Source: Saturnia japonica
Lineage: Eukaryota; Arthropoda; Insecta; Lepidoptera; Saturniidae
Length of the DNA: 64,000 nucleotides
Reading direction: 5' to 3'
NCBI GenBank assembly: GCA_033032175.1
Contig: CM065334.1
Location: 2,725,705-2,789,704, forward strand
The number at the start of each line of letters is the position of its first letter. The stretch's first letter is position 1. Positions 17,718 through 29,680 of the stretch are shown piece after piece. Below the pieces are notes generated by a model. The model was not told where the DNA came from. It searched no databases and saw only the letters and a list, made by a program, of their open reading frames with translations. A program made the translations under genes and the position numbers.

Positions 17718-20700
17718 ATGGATAGGTAAGTACTAAATCATTGTAAGATAATACATTTCATATTTGAGAAGTTTTTAGTGCATTTTTCGTCAAATTCCCA
17801 CACCAAGTCGTGTTGTAACGGAACAATTTTTCGAGATTTTATAAATAAATTTAACAAAGTAGCTATATTTACAGTGGGGATATGATTAATATCTATAGTA
17901 TAACTAATCATTAACGTAATTAAAGTGTAAATTCGTTACATTCTTTCCCTATTTCACAAAAAACATTCATTTTAACAATCGAAAAGCACATGACGCTTGT
18001 ACAAACCTGTCTGTCAAACGTATGATGGGGATCCGCTGTACAAGTATGGATACGGCGCTTTCGATTTCAAGTTAATAATTATTGTTGATATTTTGTGATT
18101 GTTTTTTTTATTCTGATTTTTAATGCTAATAATATCTGATATCACTATTAATTTACATGTATTTTATTATAAATAAAAACTTGCAAGTTCGTAATTGTTG
18201 TTGTGTTTTTTGCAGTATTAATTATTACTTTTTTTTATGTTGTAGAATCCAGTTGTTAATGTTGGCGGACCTTGTGACTGTTCCTCCGCTGGAAGAACCT
18301 CTCACAGTAAGAAGGAAACGCACGTGGGACCAGTAAGTATATAACTTTCATAGTATATGTTTACTAATAATTTGTTGAAAATATATGTTGTTATTTTTCT
18401 TTTCACCAGTACATATACAGCGCAATGCCCGAGCACGAGTGGGTCCGTGTGGGAAGATTCACTTCCAGGCCCATCCAATGCGGGTGAAGCGCCTGCGGTT
18501 CCGCCATCGCCGGCAGTGTAAGTTTACTTTACTTTTGTTTTACGTGTTTTCGTTAATATTTTTTAAATTTTGGTTTAGATATTATGTACGTCTGTAACGG
18601 CTGGTTGCGATAAATGCAAAAACGAATGGTAGCGAATGTACAACGACGATTCGTTGGATATAGGAACAGGCCATAAATTTATGTTTGTTTTTCTTTTGCC
18701 AAACAGAACTGTCACGTCACAGCATCAGCTGCGTCAGCGACGAAGGTCGTTACGTGACGATGAAATTGAAGCTTTATTATTTAATGGTAAGTGACGAGTG
18801 ATGTATACAACTATGTAGGGGTGCTGATGGTTATTTATTTTATTTTATTAAGCTACCAACAAGACATACACTTCACTACAATTAAAAATACAAAACATGC
18901 TTTAATTAGAGTCTAAGTGTTGTAAGTTATTGTATACATATTACTTTTGATTGACAGGAAATGGCAGTGAATCGGACTCCGATAGGGAGCCGGACGAGGA
19001 TGCCTTCAGGTGTGCGGAGTTGGAGATGGATACGCTGCTCGATCCACCGGAGATGGAGATGCACGTGGCCGACGTATCAACCGCCTCAACTTCAACTGCC
19101 ACCTACCAGCCAAGTAACTTTTATAATTTTGAATGGACATGTTTTTCCGATTCCCCGATTCCTGCTGAGTCGAGGAGAGAAAACTTCTCCAACATTGATG
19201 TCGGTCCAAAGGTTTCACATGCCGACCCATATGCCGCTTTTACAGCCATATGGGATCGACAGATCATGGAACACATCGCCTCGGAGACTAACAAGTATGC
19301 ACAGCAGTTGGTACTCCGTATGCTCGGCAATGCCACACTGTGTTCTTCCAGTCGCATCGCTGCTTGGAAGGACACATGTGTGGAAGAACTTTATGTTTAT
19401 TTTGCCCTCATTATAGCGATGGGGTCCGTCATAAAGTCAAAACTTGCCGAGTATTGGAATACCAACTGTGGTGACGTATTTAGTACGCCAGGATTTGGCT
19501 TACATATGTCTCTGCGCCGTTTTGAATTGCTAAACGCATGTTTGCATTTTAACGATAACAGAGACATGTGTGAGCAAAATGTTGACGGTTCCGAGGCAAA
19601 ATTGTTTAAACTTAAACCTTTAATAACGCATCTTAACATCAAATTTCCGTCATTATACAACATGAGCCAGAATATAGCTCTAGATGAGTCAATGCTGAAG
19701 TGGAAAGGTTGGTTGAGCATCAATCAATTTATTCCTAACAAAGCCGCCTCAGTGGGTATTAAAACCTATGAGATTTGTGAATCTCGAACAGGCTACTTGT
19801 GGCGGTTCGAGATTCACGCTCATAAAAAAATTGGTTGCCTGTAAAGTCGGTATACGGGCGAAAGTTTTACGTGACAACGACTTTATGTCTGTCTCTCTCG
19901 CTCTTAGGCGGGCTAACCATGCCCGAGTGGAAGGGACGCGTGCCTCTCACTCGCTCTCATTGTGAGCGCATAACGTGAGCGGAGCGTAACGCAGTTTCTT
20001 GAAGGGTCACCCGGCAAACCAATTTATAAGACGTTGTCACGTCAAAAATCGGCCTTACGTCCCAGCAGTTGGACCCCTTACACGCGTATATGCCGACAAC
20101 TCTTTTAAGGCTACTTCAAGGTCTTGAACACAAGGGCCACACGTTATGGATGGACAACTTTTATAATTCGCCAGCTCTCGCCAGAAAGTTGAAAACCCTA
20201 GAGTTTGATTGTGTTGGCACTTTCCGAACCAATCGCCAGTTTGTGCCACACGAACTGAATAGCCTTACCAAGGCAAACATGCAGCCAGGCCAGATCGCCG
20301 GATTTACATCCGGTGATGTCGACGTGTTGGTATGGAGGGATAAGAACCGAGTGGCGATTATCTCTACCTACCACGGTAATACCAAATCCAATGTCAATTC
20401 TACCATGAAACCGACAGCCATTTACGACTACAATGTTATGATGGGGGGAATCGACAAAAAAGACCAAATGTTAGCAATGTTCCCCATCGAAAGAAAACGC
20501 ACACGGATTTGGTATAAAAAAGTATTCCGTAGGCTGCTCAATGTTTCCGTATTGAATGCCTACATACTGTTGAAACAGTCCACTGCTGCTTCCACTTCCA
20601 CTACACACCGGGGATTTAGGATGCAGTTGGTACGGACCATTTTAGAAAAATACGGAGAAAAAAGTAGGAACACAGAACCCCCACAAAGTGGGATGGCAGC

Positions 20701-20860
20701 AACAACACATTACTTGGAAGAGCGCCTTATGATGGAAAGCACTGGTAGACGTTTGCGACGAGTTTGTTGTGTGTGCAAGAAACTGGGTCACTTATACTGC
20801 GTGGGCTGTGACAAGACGGTATGCATGAGTCCGTGCTTTGTCACTCTACACACACTGTAG
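17718..20860 (+). pseudogene. piggyBac transposase, five exons, copy 2 (interrupted by a MITE-like insert)
   Basis: The gene encodes a piggyBac-type DDD transposase, which excises and inserts DNA at TTAA. Exons are 17718-17725, 18246-18332, 18410-18517, 18707-18786 and 18958-20860; all four introns start GTAAGT and end AG, and phases agree, so one frame runs from ATG 17718 through an acidic N-terminal region (SESDSDREPDED) into the core. The first catalytic aspartate is in NIALDESMLKW (near 19680). The second is in TLWMDNFYNSPAL (near 20150), and the third pair is in GGIDKKDQM (near 20450). A C-terminal cross-brace cysteine finger (CCVCKKLGHLYCVGC, CMSPCF) precedes the stop at 20860. An insertion at 19831-20043 brings a stop and separates the first from the second aspartate. 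Otherwise no break is seen. Introns are uncommon in piggyBac transposase genes. Confidence 0.9.
19831..20043. mobile_element. MITE-like insertion in the piggyBac ORF
   Basis: The 0.2-kb segment is absent from piggyBac copy 1, where the coding sequence runs straight from CATAAAAAAATCGG. It contains the inverted motifs ACGTGACAACGACTTTAT (about 19866) and ATAAGACGTTGTCACGT (about 20026), and TTGGTTGCC near its left edge against GGCAAACCAA near 20013. It has no open frame. The size, GC-rich middle and inverted motifs fit a non-autonomous DNA element. Exact borders and target duplication are not resolved because both edges fall in A runs. Confidence 0.65.
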
Positions 20861-20865
20861 TTTCA

Positions 20866-22505
20866 AGGACTACTGAACCGAATTTAGGATAGGTACCTGT
20901 CTCGCATGTTGTAGCATTGGTGGTTCAAAAACTACTAAACCGATTTTACTCATCCTTTCTGTGCATTGTTGTATTGGTGCTTCAAGAACTACTAAACCGA
21001 TTTTACTAATTCCTTTTTGATTTTTTTACATTCACGAAGTGACTTGCGTATTACATTAATAGTGCGGTTACTTTATTTTACAGGAATCCTGTCTGGTTTA
21101 TTTTTGTATTGCTGTTTCAAGAACTACTACGGATTTTAGGAATCCTGTCTGGTTTATTTTTGTATTGCTGTTTGTTATATTATTTATTTGGAAGATAATC
21201 TTATTTATCTTATTTAATATCTACTTTATATTATTCATCATAAGTTCATTTGATTTACCTTATTATTGTTTTGGTGTACCTATTCTTTTATTTCCAGGAT
21301 ACTAATTAATGATAGGTTTATGTATTGATGCGTTTAGATAATTTATAACTTGATAATTTTGGTTTAACAACAGCTTTGTTAATATTTTAGGTTCGTATTG
21401 TTTACATTGCAATATTATGACAATCTCTGTCATTGATAATTCTTTGATAGTAATAGAGCATGCGTAGTTAGGAGTTTCTCAGGTATAGACAAATATTCTA
21501 TCCAGGTTCTAGTTTAGCAAAATAAATCTATGATTAGATTTATTTTGAATTTTTAAAATAAGAAAAGTCTAGTAAGATGAAATTTTGAATTCAAACGAAA
21601 ACAAAAGAGAAAATTAGAACAGAGAGTATGACAGATTCTTCAGGATGGATCTGATCATGTTTGATTTATTGGACTGCAGACCTTTGAATCGAAGTAACGT
21701 TTATATCATAATTATCATGTGTTTTGATAAAAACCAAATTATTGTACAACAAACCTGGGAGTCGAAAAGACAGTTTATTTTATAACATATTTATATAGAA
21801 AAGTTATTTTAATTGTTATAATTTATAATTTTAATATTAATATGGGTGAAATACCCTTTGCCAAAACGACAAATACCTACTGAACATTGAAAGAACACTA
21901 CCGGGAAAGTATCACCTGGATTTTGTATTTATAATACAAATAATAACTTTTCCTTTTACATATGAGGAAATCTCAATAGATAAGATATTTGGTGCTGCGT
22001 CGTCTGCTTGAGCTGTGTATCCTGATACGGCCTACACCGTGCTGACTTCTATTCTAGATCCTAGGCAAGGATCTCTACGCTGAGCTGTCGGAGCAAGAAG
22101 AACGTCTCGGTTACGGACATTAAAATTGTGTATTAATAATTTGTAAAACGCATATTATCTGAAAATTGTAAGGTATGCTGGAAAATTATTCATAACTATC
22201 CTAAATTATAAAACTTTCATTCATTTTACCTACGTTTAGTTTATTCTTTATCTCTCTTCTTACCTAAATTAATTTATAACCATAACATGTTTCAAGAACT
22301 ACTACGGATTTTAGGAATCCTGTCTGGTTTATTTTTGTATTGCTGTTTCAAGAACTACTAACGATTTTAGGAATCCTGTCTGGTTTATTGTTGTATTGCT
22401 GTTTCAAGAACTACTGAATCGATTTTATTAATCCTCTCTGTGCGTTATTGTATTGGTACTTCAAGAACTACTGAACCGATTTTTTGATTACTTGGCTGGT
22501 ATTAG
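20866..22505. repeat. Minisatellite of retroposon-tail motifs after piggyBac
   Basis: At least seven copies of a 50-65-bp unit with the core TTCAAGAACTACTAAACCG and ATCCTGTCTGGTTTATT follow the stop codon, at about 20872, 20926, 20980, 21115, 22289, 22347 and 22402, with one more near 22462. The core is the reverse complement of a common tail motif of lepidopteran retroposons (AAATCGGTTCAGTAGTTCTT). The array is split by the LTR at 21173-22287. A shorter version is at 8498-8810 in the corrupted unit. Confidence 0.65.
21173..22287. mobile_element. Solo LTR, 1115 bp, with 4-bp target duplication
   Basis: The insertion starts TGTTATATTA and ends AACCATAACA, that is TG...CA, with short inverted ends TGTTAT and ATAACA. 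It is flanked by TGTT at 21169-21172 and again at 22288-22291. Removing it and one TGTT restores the minisatellite core GCTGTTTCAAGAACTAC exactly as in the neighbouring repeat. No internal region is present, so it is the product of LTR-LTR recombination. A 4-bp duplication would suit a Ty3/gypsy integrase. It holds no coding sequence and shares no sequence that I could see with the gypsy remnant at 28296. Confidence 0.75.
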
Positions 22506-24542
22506 TATATCTGCGTGCTTCCGTTATTATGATTGTGTGACGTTGTGATTTATTATAAATTCATATTATTTCATTGTTTTACACTAATTGCATATATTTC
22601 CGAGCACCAAGGTATTGTAACCTCTAAGATACTTGCTTACTTACTTATTTAAATGTATGTTCAAAAAAATTAAGATAATTTTGAACTTGTAACTAACAGG
22701 CACAATTTCAATACTAGAAATAAATATAAAATAGTCATTCCATCTTTTACATCTACTGAAAATGATAACTGTATATAATTTAATACTTTAAAAACTATTT
22801 TAAAAAAGAAAATAAGTTGTTGATAAATCCGATCGAATTTCTTGTAGGTTCTTCTCGATGACTGTGGTGTTTTCCGAACCGGTGACAGTGGTATAATGCC
22901 CACTTACCATAAGGTGGTCTGTTTGATAATTGGAAACCTATTGTAAATAATTTAAGTTAATTATTTGATAATGAGTACTAGCTATAATAAGTTCTTTCTA
23001 CACATAGATATATTTTATTGTAATTTACGTAGATAATATAAAAATAAATTGTTACCATCTTACCTCGAAGTAGATTAGCACAATTCAAAAATTCCGCCTC
23101 CCACCCGATGATCTGTCTGTATACTTTTGTTTTATTCTCAAATAAAATATTAAATCATTTTCATAAAAAAATAATATTAATATATTTTTCGTAAAACTGT
23201 TATCCATACTTTTTGCTACATCGCCGGCACGTTTAGGTATGTAAACACGTGCATTTCGGCAAAAAATGTGAATGTTTAGCGTCGATTTATGAAATGTTCT
23301 TGGAAGATAACATTGTATTATATTTTATAATTCTGTTAGTAAATTTAATCTAAATTGAAAATAAAAAGTTTGTTTCACAAAATAATAAGTAGAACTTACT
23401 CTAAACTGGTAATGTTCGAGCATACCTTTCTTCGTATAGATTTTAACGTCTTTGTTTATTTTGCTTGTAAATAAAAAACTATGAACTTTTACAGTGCTAA
23501 GCTTTTACTAGCCATTGTTTATGAACCCGACTTTAAAATAAATACTCAGCAAAGGGCCTCCGACAGTCGTTGTTCTCGGAATTTAATTTCAAAACATCTG
23601 TTTATTTTATGACGCTCGACTTTGGGGCCCTTTGGGAGTGGTGCTGTCTTTCGAATGTAATAATATTAAAAAATTGTTCCGAGAGGGCTAGGCATTTAAT
23701 GTTATGTTATAGTTAAGTATTTGTAATGTTAATAAAATATATATTTCTGAAATTCGTTGTGAGTTTTTTAAATTATTGGAGTTTTTATGCAATCGTAACA
23801 AATATTCTCTTATCTTATTTTTAGTTTGGGTTTACAAAATAAATAAAACACATATCAGTTTAAATTGTTTATTTAACAGATAATACAGTTCATAAAGAAT
23901 AGACAAACTATAGTTTTATATATAGGTACTATACAAAATTACTGCTAAATAAGTAAATTACTGCACGCCCGCGGACTTTAGCGTTGCGCGGGAATACCCC
24001 CTGCCGCTTGAGCGTTTTCTCCAAAATGGCGCCAAAGTGGGAGATAATCAGACTGAGCGATGTGACAATTTAGTGCTTAATAAGAAAAATATGAATAAAT
24101 ACAGATTTAGTTCATTTATTTAGTAATAAATTAGCACTATAAAAAACTTTTTTGTAATACACACTGTATTTTTTGCCGTATACACAGTATTTATGAGCCC
24201 ACAACATAGTATTTTATATTTCGTCATTTGGCAACACTGGCGAAATTCATTGTTTTCGAAAATCATAAAATGTTACGCCAGATTAGGTACTTTGTTTTGA
24301 AAATAAACGATCGATAGTTTTATCCGCAACTATTAGGTAATCAAGAGTGTAAATGACAAACAGTAAATCGATACATAATTGAAGTTTAATGTCTAGTAAA
24401 CACTACAAATTAATCTTACACAACGATGTGTTGTTATCAACAAAGAAGGGATATCCCTTCTCAAATAATATAGCAAATACGACTACCATTGCCACCTATA
24501 CCTTATCTTCATAAAAGTATAGGCGTTTAATTAATTTATCAA
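22506..24542. other. Long AT-rich 3' part of the composite unit
   Basis: No gene is recognised. The stretch is nearly all A/T with a few GC islands (GCACGCCCGCGGACTTTAGCG near 23965, CAAAATGGCGCCAAAGTGG near 24022). It has a degraded counterpart at 8870-10920, so it belongs to the repeated unit. Whether it is part of the piggyBac element or host sequence carried along is not clear because the right terminus of piggyBac was not found. Confidence 0.45.
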
Positions 24543-25190
24543 CTAGCTGTGCCCCAGGGTTTCACCCGTGTTAATGTTATCTGACAAACACCGCGCCGCC
24601 AACACACCCATGTAGTCTATCATTATAAAATTTCTTCCGACATATACAAATTATTTTAATGTTTCATTATCTCCTAAACTATGTATCCAATTAGTAGCAT
24701 AGGTACCCTAAAGAGCAAAATTTTACTCCATAAAATTGTATTTATGATGAAATAACTCTTGTTCGTAAGGATTAATATGCCATGTCTAAAAATAACGTTT
24801 ATATATTACTTTTTAATTTTCAACAAATCTTTGTCACAAAATAACTTATTGTGGCTTATGTATAAGAGATAGATATATGCAATCGCAGATTTTTGTTAGA
24901 TATACTAAGCACCCGTAATATTGTAAAACATTGTATTTCCATATCATTAACGATTACATCAGCGTACGCGCTTCGTGAAAGCACTTCCGACGTACGTAAC
25001 AAAAATCAATATTTAAAGCTATCTGAGAGTTTGACCTTAATTTTAAATAGCCTACACTATTCCTCGAGAGCCTGGCTATGATATACAAATAGAATTTTTC
25101 GAATCCGACTGATAGATGAAGAGATTAGCGTGTTTAAACAAACAAACAAAAAAACTTTTCCGCTTTATTATATTAGTATAGATTTACATA
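24543..25190 (+). repeat. SINE/RTE-like repeat, more complete copy (unit 2)
   Basis: It begins CTAGCTGTGCCCCAGGGTTT and CACCCGTG, the usual head of this lepidopteran repeat class, and ends near GAGATTAGCGTGTTTAAAC with a CAAACAAA tract and TTAGTATAGA. From about 24633 it matches 2505-3060. It holds only short open frames. Confidence 0.6.
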
Positions 25191-26204
25191 CTTTTTAATA
25201 ACCCCCAACACAAAAAGAGGGGTGTTAAAAGTTTAACGTGTGAATCTGTGGCATCGTAGCTCACAAGCGGCTGCACCGATTTTGATCGAGAAAATCTGTT
25301 CAGCTATTTGAAGATTATCAGCTCTTAACTAGGCGATAAATATATGTGAGCATCTTCAACAGATCTGATTGAGTCGAGATTTGGTCTTGATACTGTTACT
25401 TCAATGATATTAGAAAAACTGTGACCTGTGACATCGTGTTTGGGATCATTGGAATGCTCTCAATGAATAGCTTACTTGGTTTTTTTACGAACTAAATATA
25501 CTGGTAGTCTTAAAGGCCCTGGAGCCATTAGACTTTGACAGCTGCACCGGGTTACTTGTGACGGGGGTTCATTAGGAGTTTTTGGCGGGATCTTGAAGTG
25601 ACATGTTGTGGTTTTTATTTTTAATTCAATAACTTAGGTTTTTGACCCTATATTATGTAATATAGCGTTTAGCGTGATATAGTTTAGTTTTTGTGCATAA
25701 GTGAAGTGGATTACAAATATAAGCTGAAAGCATTAATTTTGAGATCCCACAAAATCTTCCTAGAAAGTTCTAACATAGGAGCCACCATATTGATAGGATA
25801 CTAAATCATGATAACACATGACAATATAATTCACTCGATAATGGCAGTAATGGTCTTTTTTGCATGGCAGTGAACTTTACGATTTATTTTAGAGCGAGTG
25901 TCTACCCTTTTTTATGACAGACTATATACTGTTAGCCTTAGGGGCCCTGGAGCCTCTGACGGCTTTTACAGTTACACCGGACTTGGGGGCGAACGCATAA
26001 GGCACTCAGCTGCGAAGTATGTCTACAATTTTCTATTTGTTTTCATTGACTCTACTGTTAGCTTTAGGAGCCCTATTTAAATATAAAATTACAAATTAAT
26101 ATTAATAATGTGCCGAAGTAGGTGCAATAGCGGCGCGATCGGCTCCGTGATAGGCACAGCCATGTAACCATCTTTAAACGGCCCATCTTTGGCCTTTGTA
26201 CCTT
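25191..26204. repeat. 3' module of the composite unit (unit 2)
   Basis: Collinear with 3061-4090, differing by a few substitutions and one or two short indels. It holds LINE 3'-end fragments in minus orientation near 25495-25585 and 25915-26080, and at 25575-25795 the stretch also related to the P-like element. No gene is seen. Confidence 0.6.
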
Positions 26205-26300
26205 AACGAGGTGTAATTAGGGATGCCAACCATACTTAATAATAAAGTATTCTACTTTATTTTCGGTATATATACTTTATACTTTTGCATAAGAATAAAT

Positions 26301-27680
26301 AAGCCCGGCAAGAGCGCGTCGCTTCCCGACAGCTATCGCCCGATCAGTCTCCTAAATACGTTAGGGAAAATTTACGAGCGGATCCTTCTGAACCGTCTCA
26401 AGCCAGTAATAGAGGAGAAAGACCTCTATCCGCCTGAGCAATTCGGTTTCCGTGCTAGATATTCTTGCACTCATCAAGTGCACCGCCTCACGGAGCACGT
26501 TGCATTTAATTTTGCTGAACTATATAAACCCCGTCGTACACTTGCGGTCTTTTTCGACGTGGCCAAGGCCTTTGATAAGGTCTGGCACGAGGGATTGATT
26601 TACAAGTTGTACCGCTTTGAAGTCCCCGATAGGTTAATCAAAATAATTCGCGATTATCTAACAGATCGCACCTTCCGCTATAGAGTGGAAGGTGAATTGT
26701 CCACGCCCCGTCCAATATGCTCAGGCGTTCCCCAAGGTTCGATCCTGGCTCCTAGCCTATTTAACCTGTACGTCAGTGACCTACCTCGACTCCCGGAGGT
26801 CGAGGTAGGGCTATACGCTGACGATACAGTCATATATGCCTCAGATAGGAATAGATCCAACCTCAGACACAAAGTCCAACGCGCCGTGACCACTCTCGGG
26901 AAGTGGTTTAACGAGTGGCGAATAGTCGTTAATCCCTCGAAGAGCGCCGCGATGCTCTTCGATGCGGATTCGTCACAGATACCGTGGAAGCTTAAACCTG
27001 TTAAGCTCTACGATAATCCGATTCCTTATGTAAGAGAGACCAAATATCTAGGGGTAACCCTAGATAGTAGGCTCTCTTTTAGACCCCACATCCGTAAGGT
27101 TAGGAACAGGGCCGCGTGGGTCCTGGGCCGGTTGCATCCTCTGTTGTCTTCGGTGAGTAAAATGTCCACGCGACATAAGCTCACGCTCTACAAGACGTGT
27201 ATTCGACCAATTTTGACATACAGTTGCGCTGTGTTCGCACATATGTCCGAGTCGAGTTTCAAACGGTTACAATCGATACAGAATAGGTTCCTCTATCGTC
27301 TCACCGGGGCCCCGTGGTATGTTCGAAGCGTAGATCTCCATAGAGATATGGAGCTTCCTTCGATACATGCCTACGTTAAACAGCTCTCCCGTTCGTATTT
27401 CGACACCGCGTCGAACCACGCGAATCCGTTAATATAAACAGCCGCCACTTATCTTCCGGCACCCACGGACATCCGGTGCAAACGCCGGCCGCGCAATATT
27501 TTTATTTATCCCGACGATCAAATCGAAAATTCGAATAAATATTACACATCCGTCTCTCCAAACAGAGCGTGCCAGCGCCCACGCCCGCGTAATCACCGTT
27601 CTCTCCGCAGAGGGCGGGCGGTCAATTTCGCTCCAGCACACCCGTCACGTCCACCCTCTCTAGCGGTAACCCAAGCCTAG
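26301..27680 (+). pseudogene. LINE ORF2 C-terminal part: reverse transcriptase
   Basis: Reading begins in the fingers of the reverse transcriptase (YRPISLLNTLGKIYERIL), passes FFDVAKAFDKVWH with the first catalytic aspartate, SGVPQGSILAPSLFNLYVSDLP, and GLYADDTVIY with the YADD active site, then the thumb (LGVTLDSRLSF). The frame stops at TAA 27435-27437 where the intact relative has lysine, then continues open to the natural end near 27680. The endonuclease domain is missing through 5' truncation. Any ATG upstream at 26223 lies in element X and is not a LINE start. Confidence 0.9.
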
Positions 27681-28190
27681 GTCCGTTCCTCGGTGTGAAA
27701 CCCTTGGGTCAGACAACCGCACTGTACGTGCATCACTTAGCTACCTACATACAACACTACACACGTATGAACATACACACGTGCACACCACACAGGTACA
27801 TAGGTTCTGTGAGGGACCTTTTTTTTCTTTTTTTACGCTAGTTAGTTAGCGCTAGTTAGTGTAGAAACATTCCGATTACTGAATACACATACGCATGGTT
27901 CCTTCCTTCCTCCCAGGAGGAAGGGAACATGCCTATGTGTAGATTTAGTTAGCTCGAATCGTAGGTGTAGGGATTCGATTAGATCGCGACCCATTTGCGA
28001 ACGCGACGACCGCCCGAGCCGAGGTCCGGCCACTTTGGCACCCTCGTGCGAGTCGTCCACAAAACTTTCGCGGCTGAGTGCCCTCTGCGCTCGCTCCCAA
28101 GTCCGGTGAAGCTGTAAAAGCCGCAGCGGCTTTAGGGCCCCTAAGGCTAACAGTGTAGTCAGTCCTAAAAAAAAAAAAAAAAAAAAAAAA
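27681..28190 (+). repeat. LINE 3' UTR and poly(A) tail
   Basis: The region follows the ORF2 end and carries the same blocks as the LINE at 42131-42681: CACACAGGTACATAGGTTC, a T/C run, CCTCCCAGGAGGAAGGGAAC, CGGTGAAGCTGTAAAAGCC and GGGCCCCTAAGGCTAACAG before the A tail. CCTCCCAGGAGG is a 12-base perfect palindrome. Scattered copies of only this 3' end occur at 3358, 3785, 9918, 25495, 25915 and 32350. Confidence 0.8.
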
Positions 28191-28295
28191 CATAAGAATA
28201 AAATATGCGAAAATACTTTATTTCCAATCTTTACTGTAATACGTAAAACGAAACACTCGTATGAGTAATTACTTAACTATATATCGATACTTATA

Positions 28296-28370
28296 GTTAT
28301 GTATTACGTAGTGAAACACAAGAGGTGGTTTAATAAGTAATTTATTTCTGAATACCCAACACCTCCTTAC
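28296..28370 (-). repeat. Start of a gypsy 3' LTR behind a purine tract
   Basis: On the minus strand a purine tract AAGGAGG is followed at once by TGTTGGGTATTCAG, and about 62 bp later the sequence ends ...CGTAATACA before element X resumes. TG after a purine tract downstream of an integrase ORF is the expected start of a 3' LTR, but the copy seems truncated and no second LTR exists. Confidence 0.5.
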
Positions 28371-28389
28371 ATAATTACAGTAGTTATAA

Positions 28390-29680
28390 TTAAAGTTTCC
28401 TATGTCGGAATGAACGTAACCTATGCTTATAATCAACATGACAATCTTCAGCTTCACCAGCGTTGGGAGGCTGGTTCTCAACATCACCATTTACAGTAGG
28501 CTCATTGCCATTTTGGTTTACATCATCTTGAACAGAAGTACAGGATAGCGAAAATCTGTTTTTATTGCCCTGCTTGGGTTCTAATATTTGGTCGATATGC
28601 CTTTTTACAGTACTATTTTGTACTTTGACACCATATGAAAACGGCCCTACCTGACTACTAACTTGTCCTTCTGTCCATTTATCTTTATTCTTTGTATAAT
28701 CTCTAAACTACACCGCATCTCCTACATTTACTGAGCGTTCTGTGCCACCAGCACGCTCAATTTGCTTACACTGCTTATCATACACACGCCTCTCAGTATC
28801 TGGTCGTAAAGCATCTAAGCGACCCCGTAGACGCCGACCAAACATTGCTACGGCTGGAGCTACACCGGTAGTAGCTTGATCACAATTTCTATATTGAAAC
28901 AACATTTTGACTACTGCTTCATCTACATCAACTCCTTCATAACACGCCTTTTTAATACAATTTTTAACCATTTTGACAGCATTTTCTGCCGCTCCATTTC
29001 CTTTAGGTCTATACGGGCTAGTTAATGTGTGGATTATGTAGTTTTTATCAAAATAATCTTTCAATTCGTGTGATGTGAATGGAGGACCATTATCAGTCAC
29101 AATTTGTCGCGGTAACCCGAAACGTGCAAAAAGTTCTCTGAATTTACTTATAACATTTTTTGCAATGGTACTATGTAAGTAGAAGACTTCTATCCACTTA
29201 CTATGTGCATCTACTATAATAAAATAATGTTTACCCTGGTACTCTGCAAAATCGGCATGCAAGCGTTGCCAGGGTCGCGAGGGAAATTCCCAGCGCGTGA
29301 GGGGCGCGTGCGGGGGCGCGTCGCGCTGTTGTCAACATGCCACACACTCTTTACATAATTTTTCTATATCACTGTCTAAACCCGGCCAATAAACATAGTT
29401 ACGAGCAGTATTTTTCATTTTTACTACACCCAAATGACCCTCGTGCAACTCGCGCAAAATATATTCCCGAAACTTAGGAGGAATAACCACGCGGTAATTG
29501 TATACAATGCAACCGTGATCAATGAGTAAGTCCTGTTTACGATAAAAATATGGTTTTTCTTGATCTATTACAGTATCATCCGGCCAACCGAATAATATAT
29601 TTTTATATATTACCCGTAATACCGGATCCTTATTAGTAGCTTCCGCTATATTCCTGTGATTTATGTGCCCCTGTTAACCC
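28390..29680 (-). pseudogene. Ty3/gypsy pol: integrase, two nonsense codons
   Basis: Minus-strand reading gives, in order, the H2C2 zinc-binding module (ELHEGHLG ... LCKECVAC near 29440-29335), a TGA at about 29331, the catalytic core with the first aspartate in RLHADFAEYQG (near 29255), the second in IVTDNGPPFTS (near 29100) and the glutamate in GAAENAVKMV (near 28985), a basic C-terminal region, TAG at 28708, and an open stretch to the end at 28390. Integrase inserts LTR-retrotransposon DNA. The reverse transcriptase and RNase H that should precede are absent. Upstream, at about 29660, the sequence switches to gag in the opposite direction. Confidence 0.88.

Larger units (their letters stand above)
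26300..28190 (+). mobile_element. 5'-truncated jockey-clade LINE with poly(A) and 12-bp target duplication
   Basis: The insertion begins inside the reverse transcriptase (AAGCCCGGCAAGAGC) and ends in a 24-base A run at 28167-28190. CATAAGAATAAA stands both before it (26288-26299) and after it (28191-28202), and element X copies without insertion have the motif once. It belongs to the same family as the LINE at 42131-46125 but differs noticeably in sequence, so the two are separate lineages or ages. Confidence 0.9.

Noticed and set aside
26223..26300. ATG start for the truncated LINE reverse transcriptase
   Set aside because: The codons before 26300 belong to element X; the fusion is accidental.
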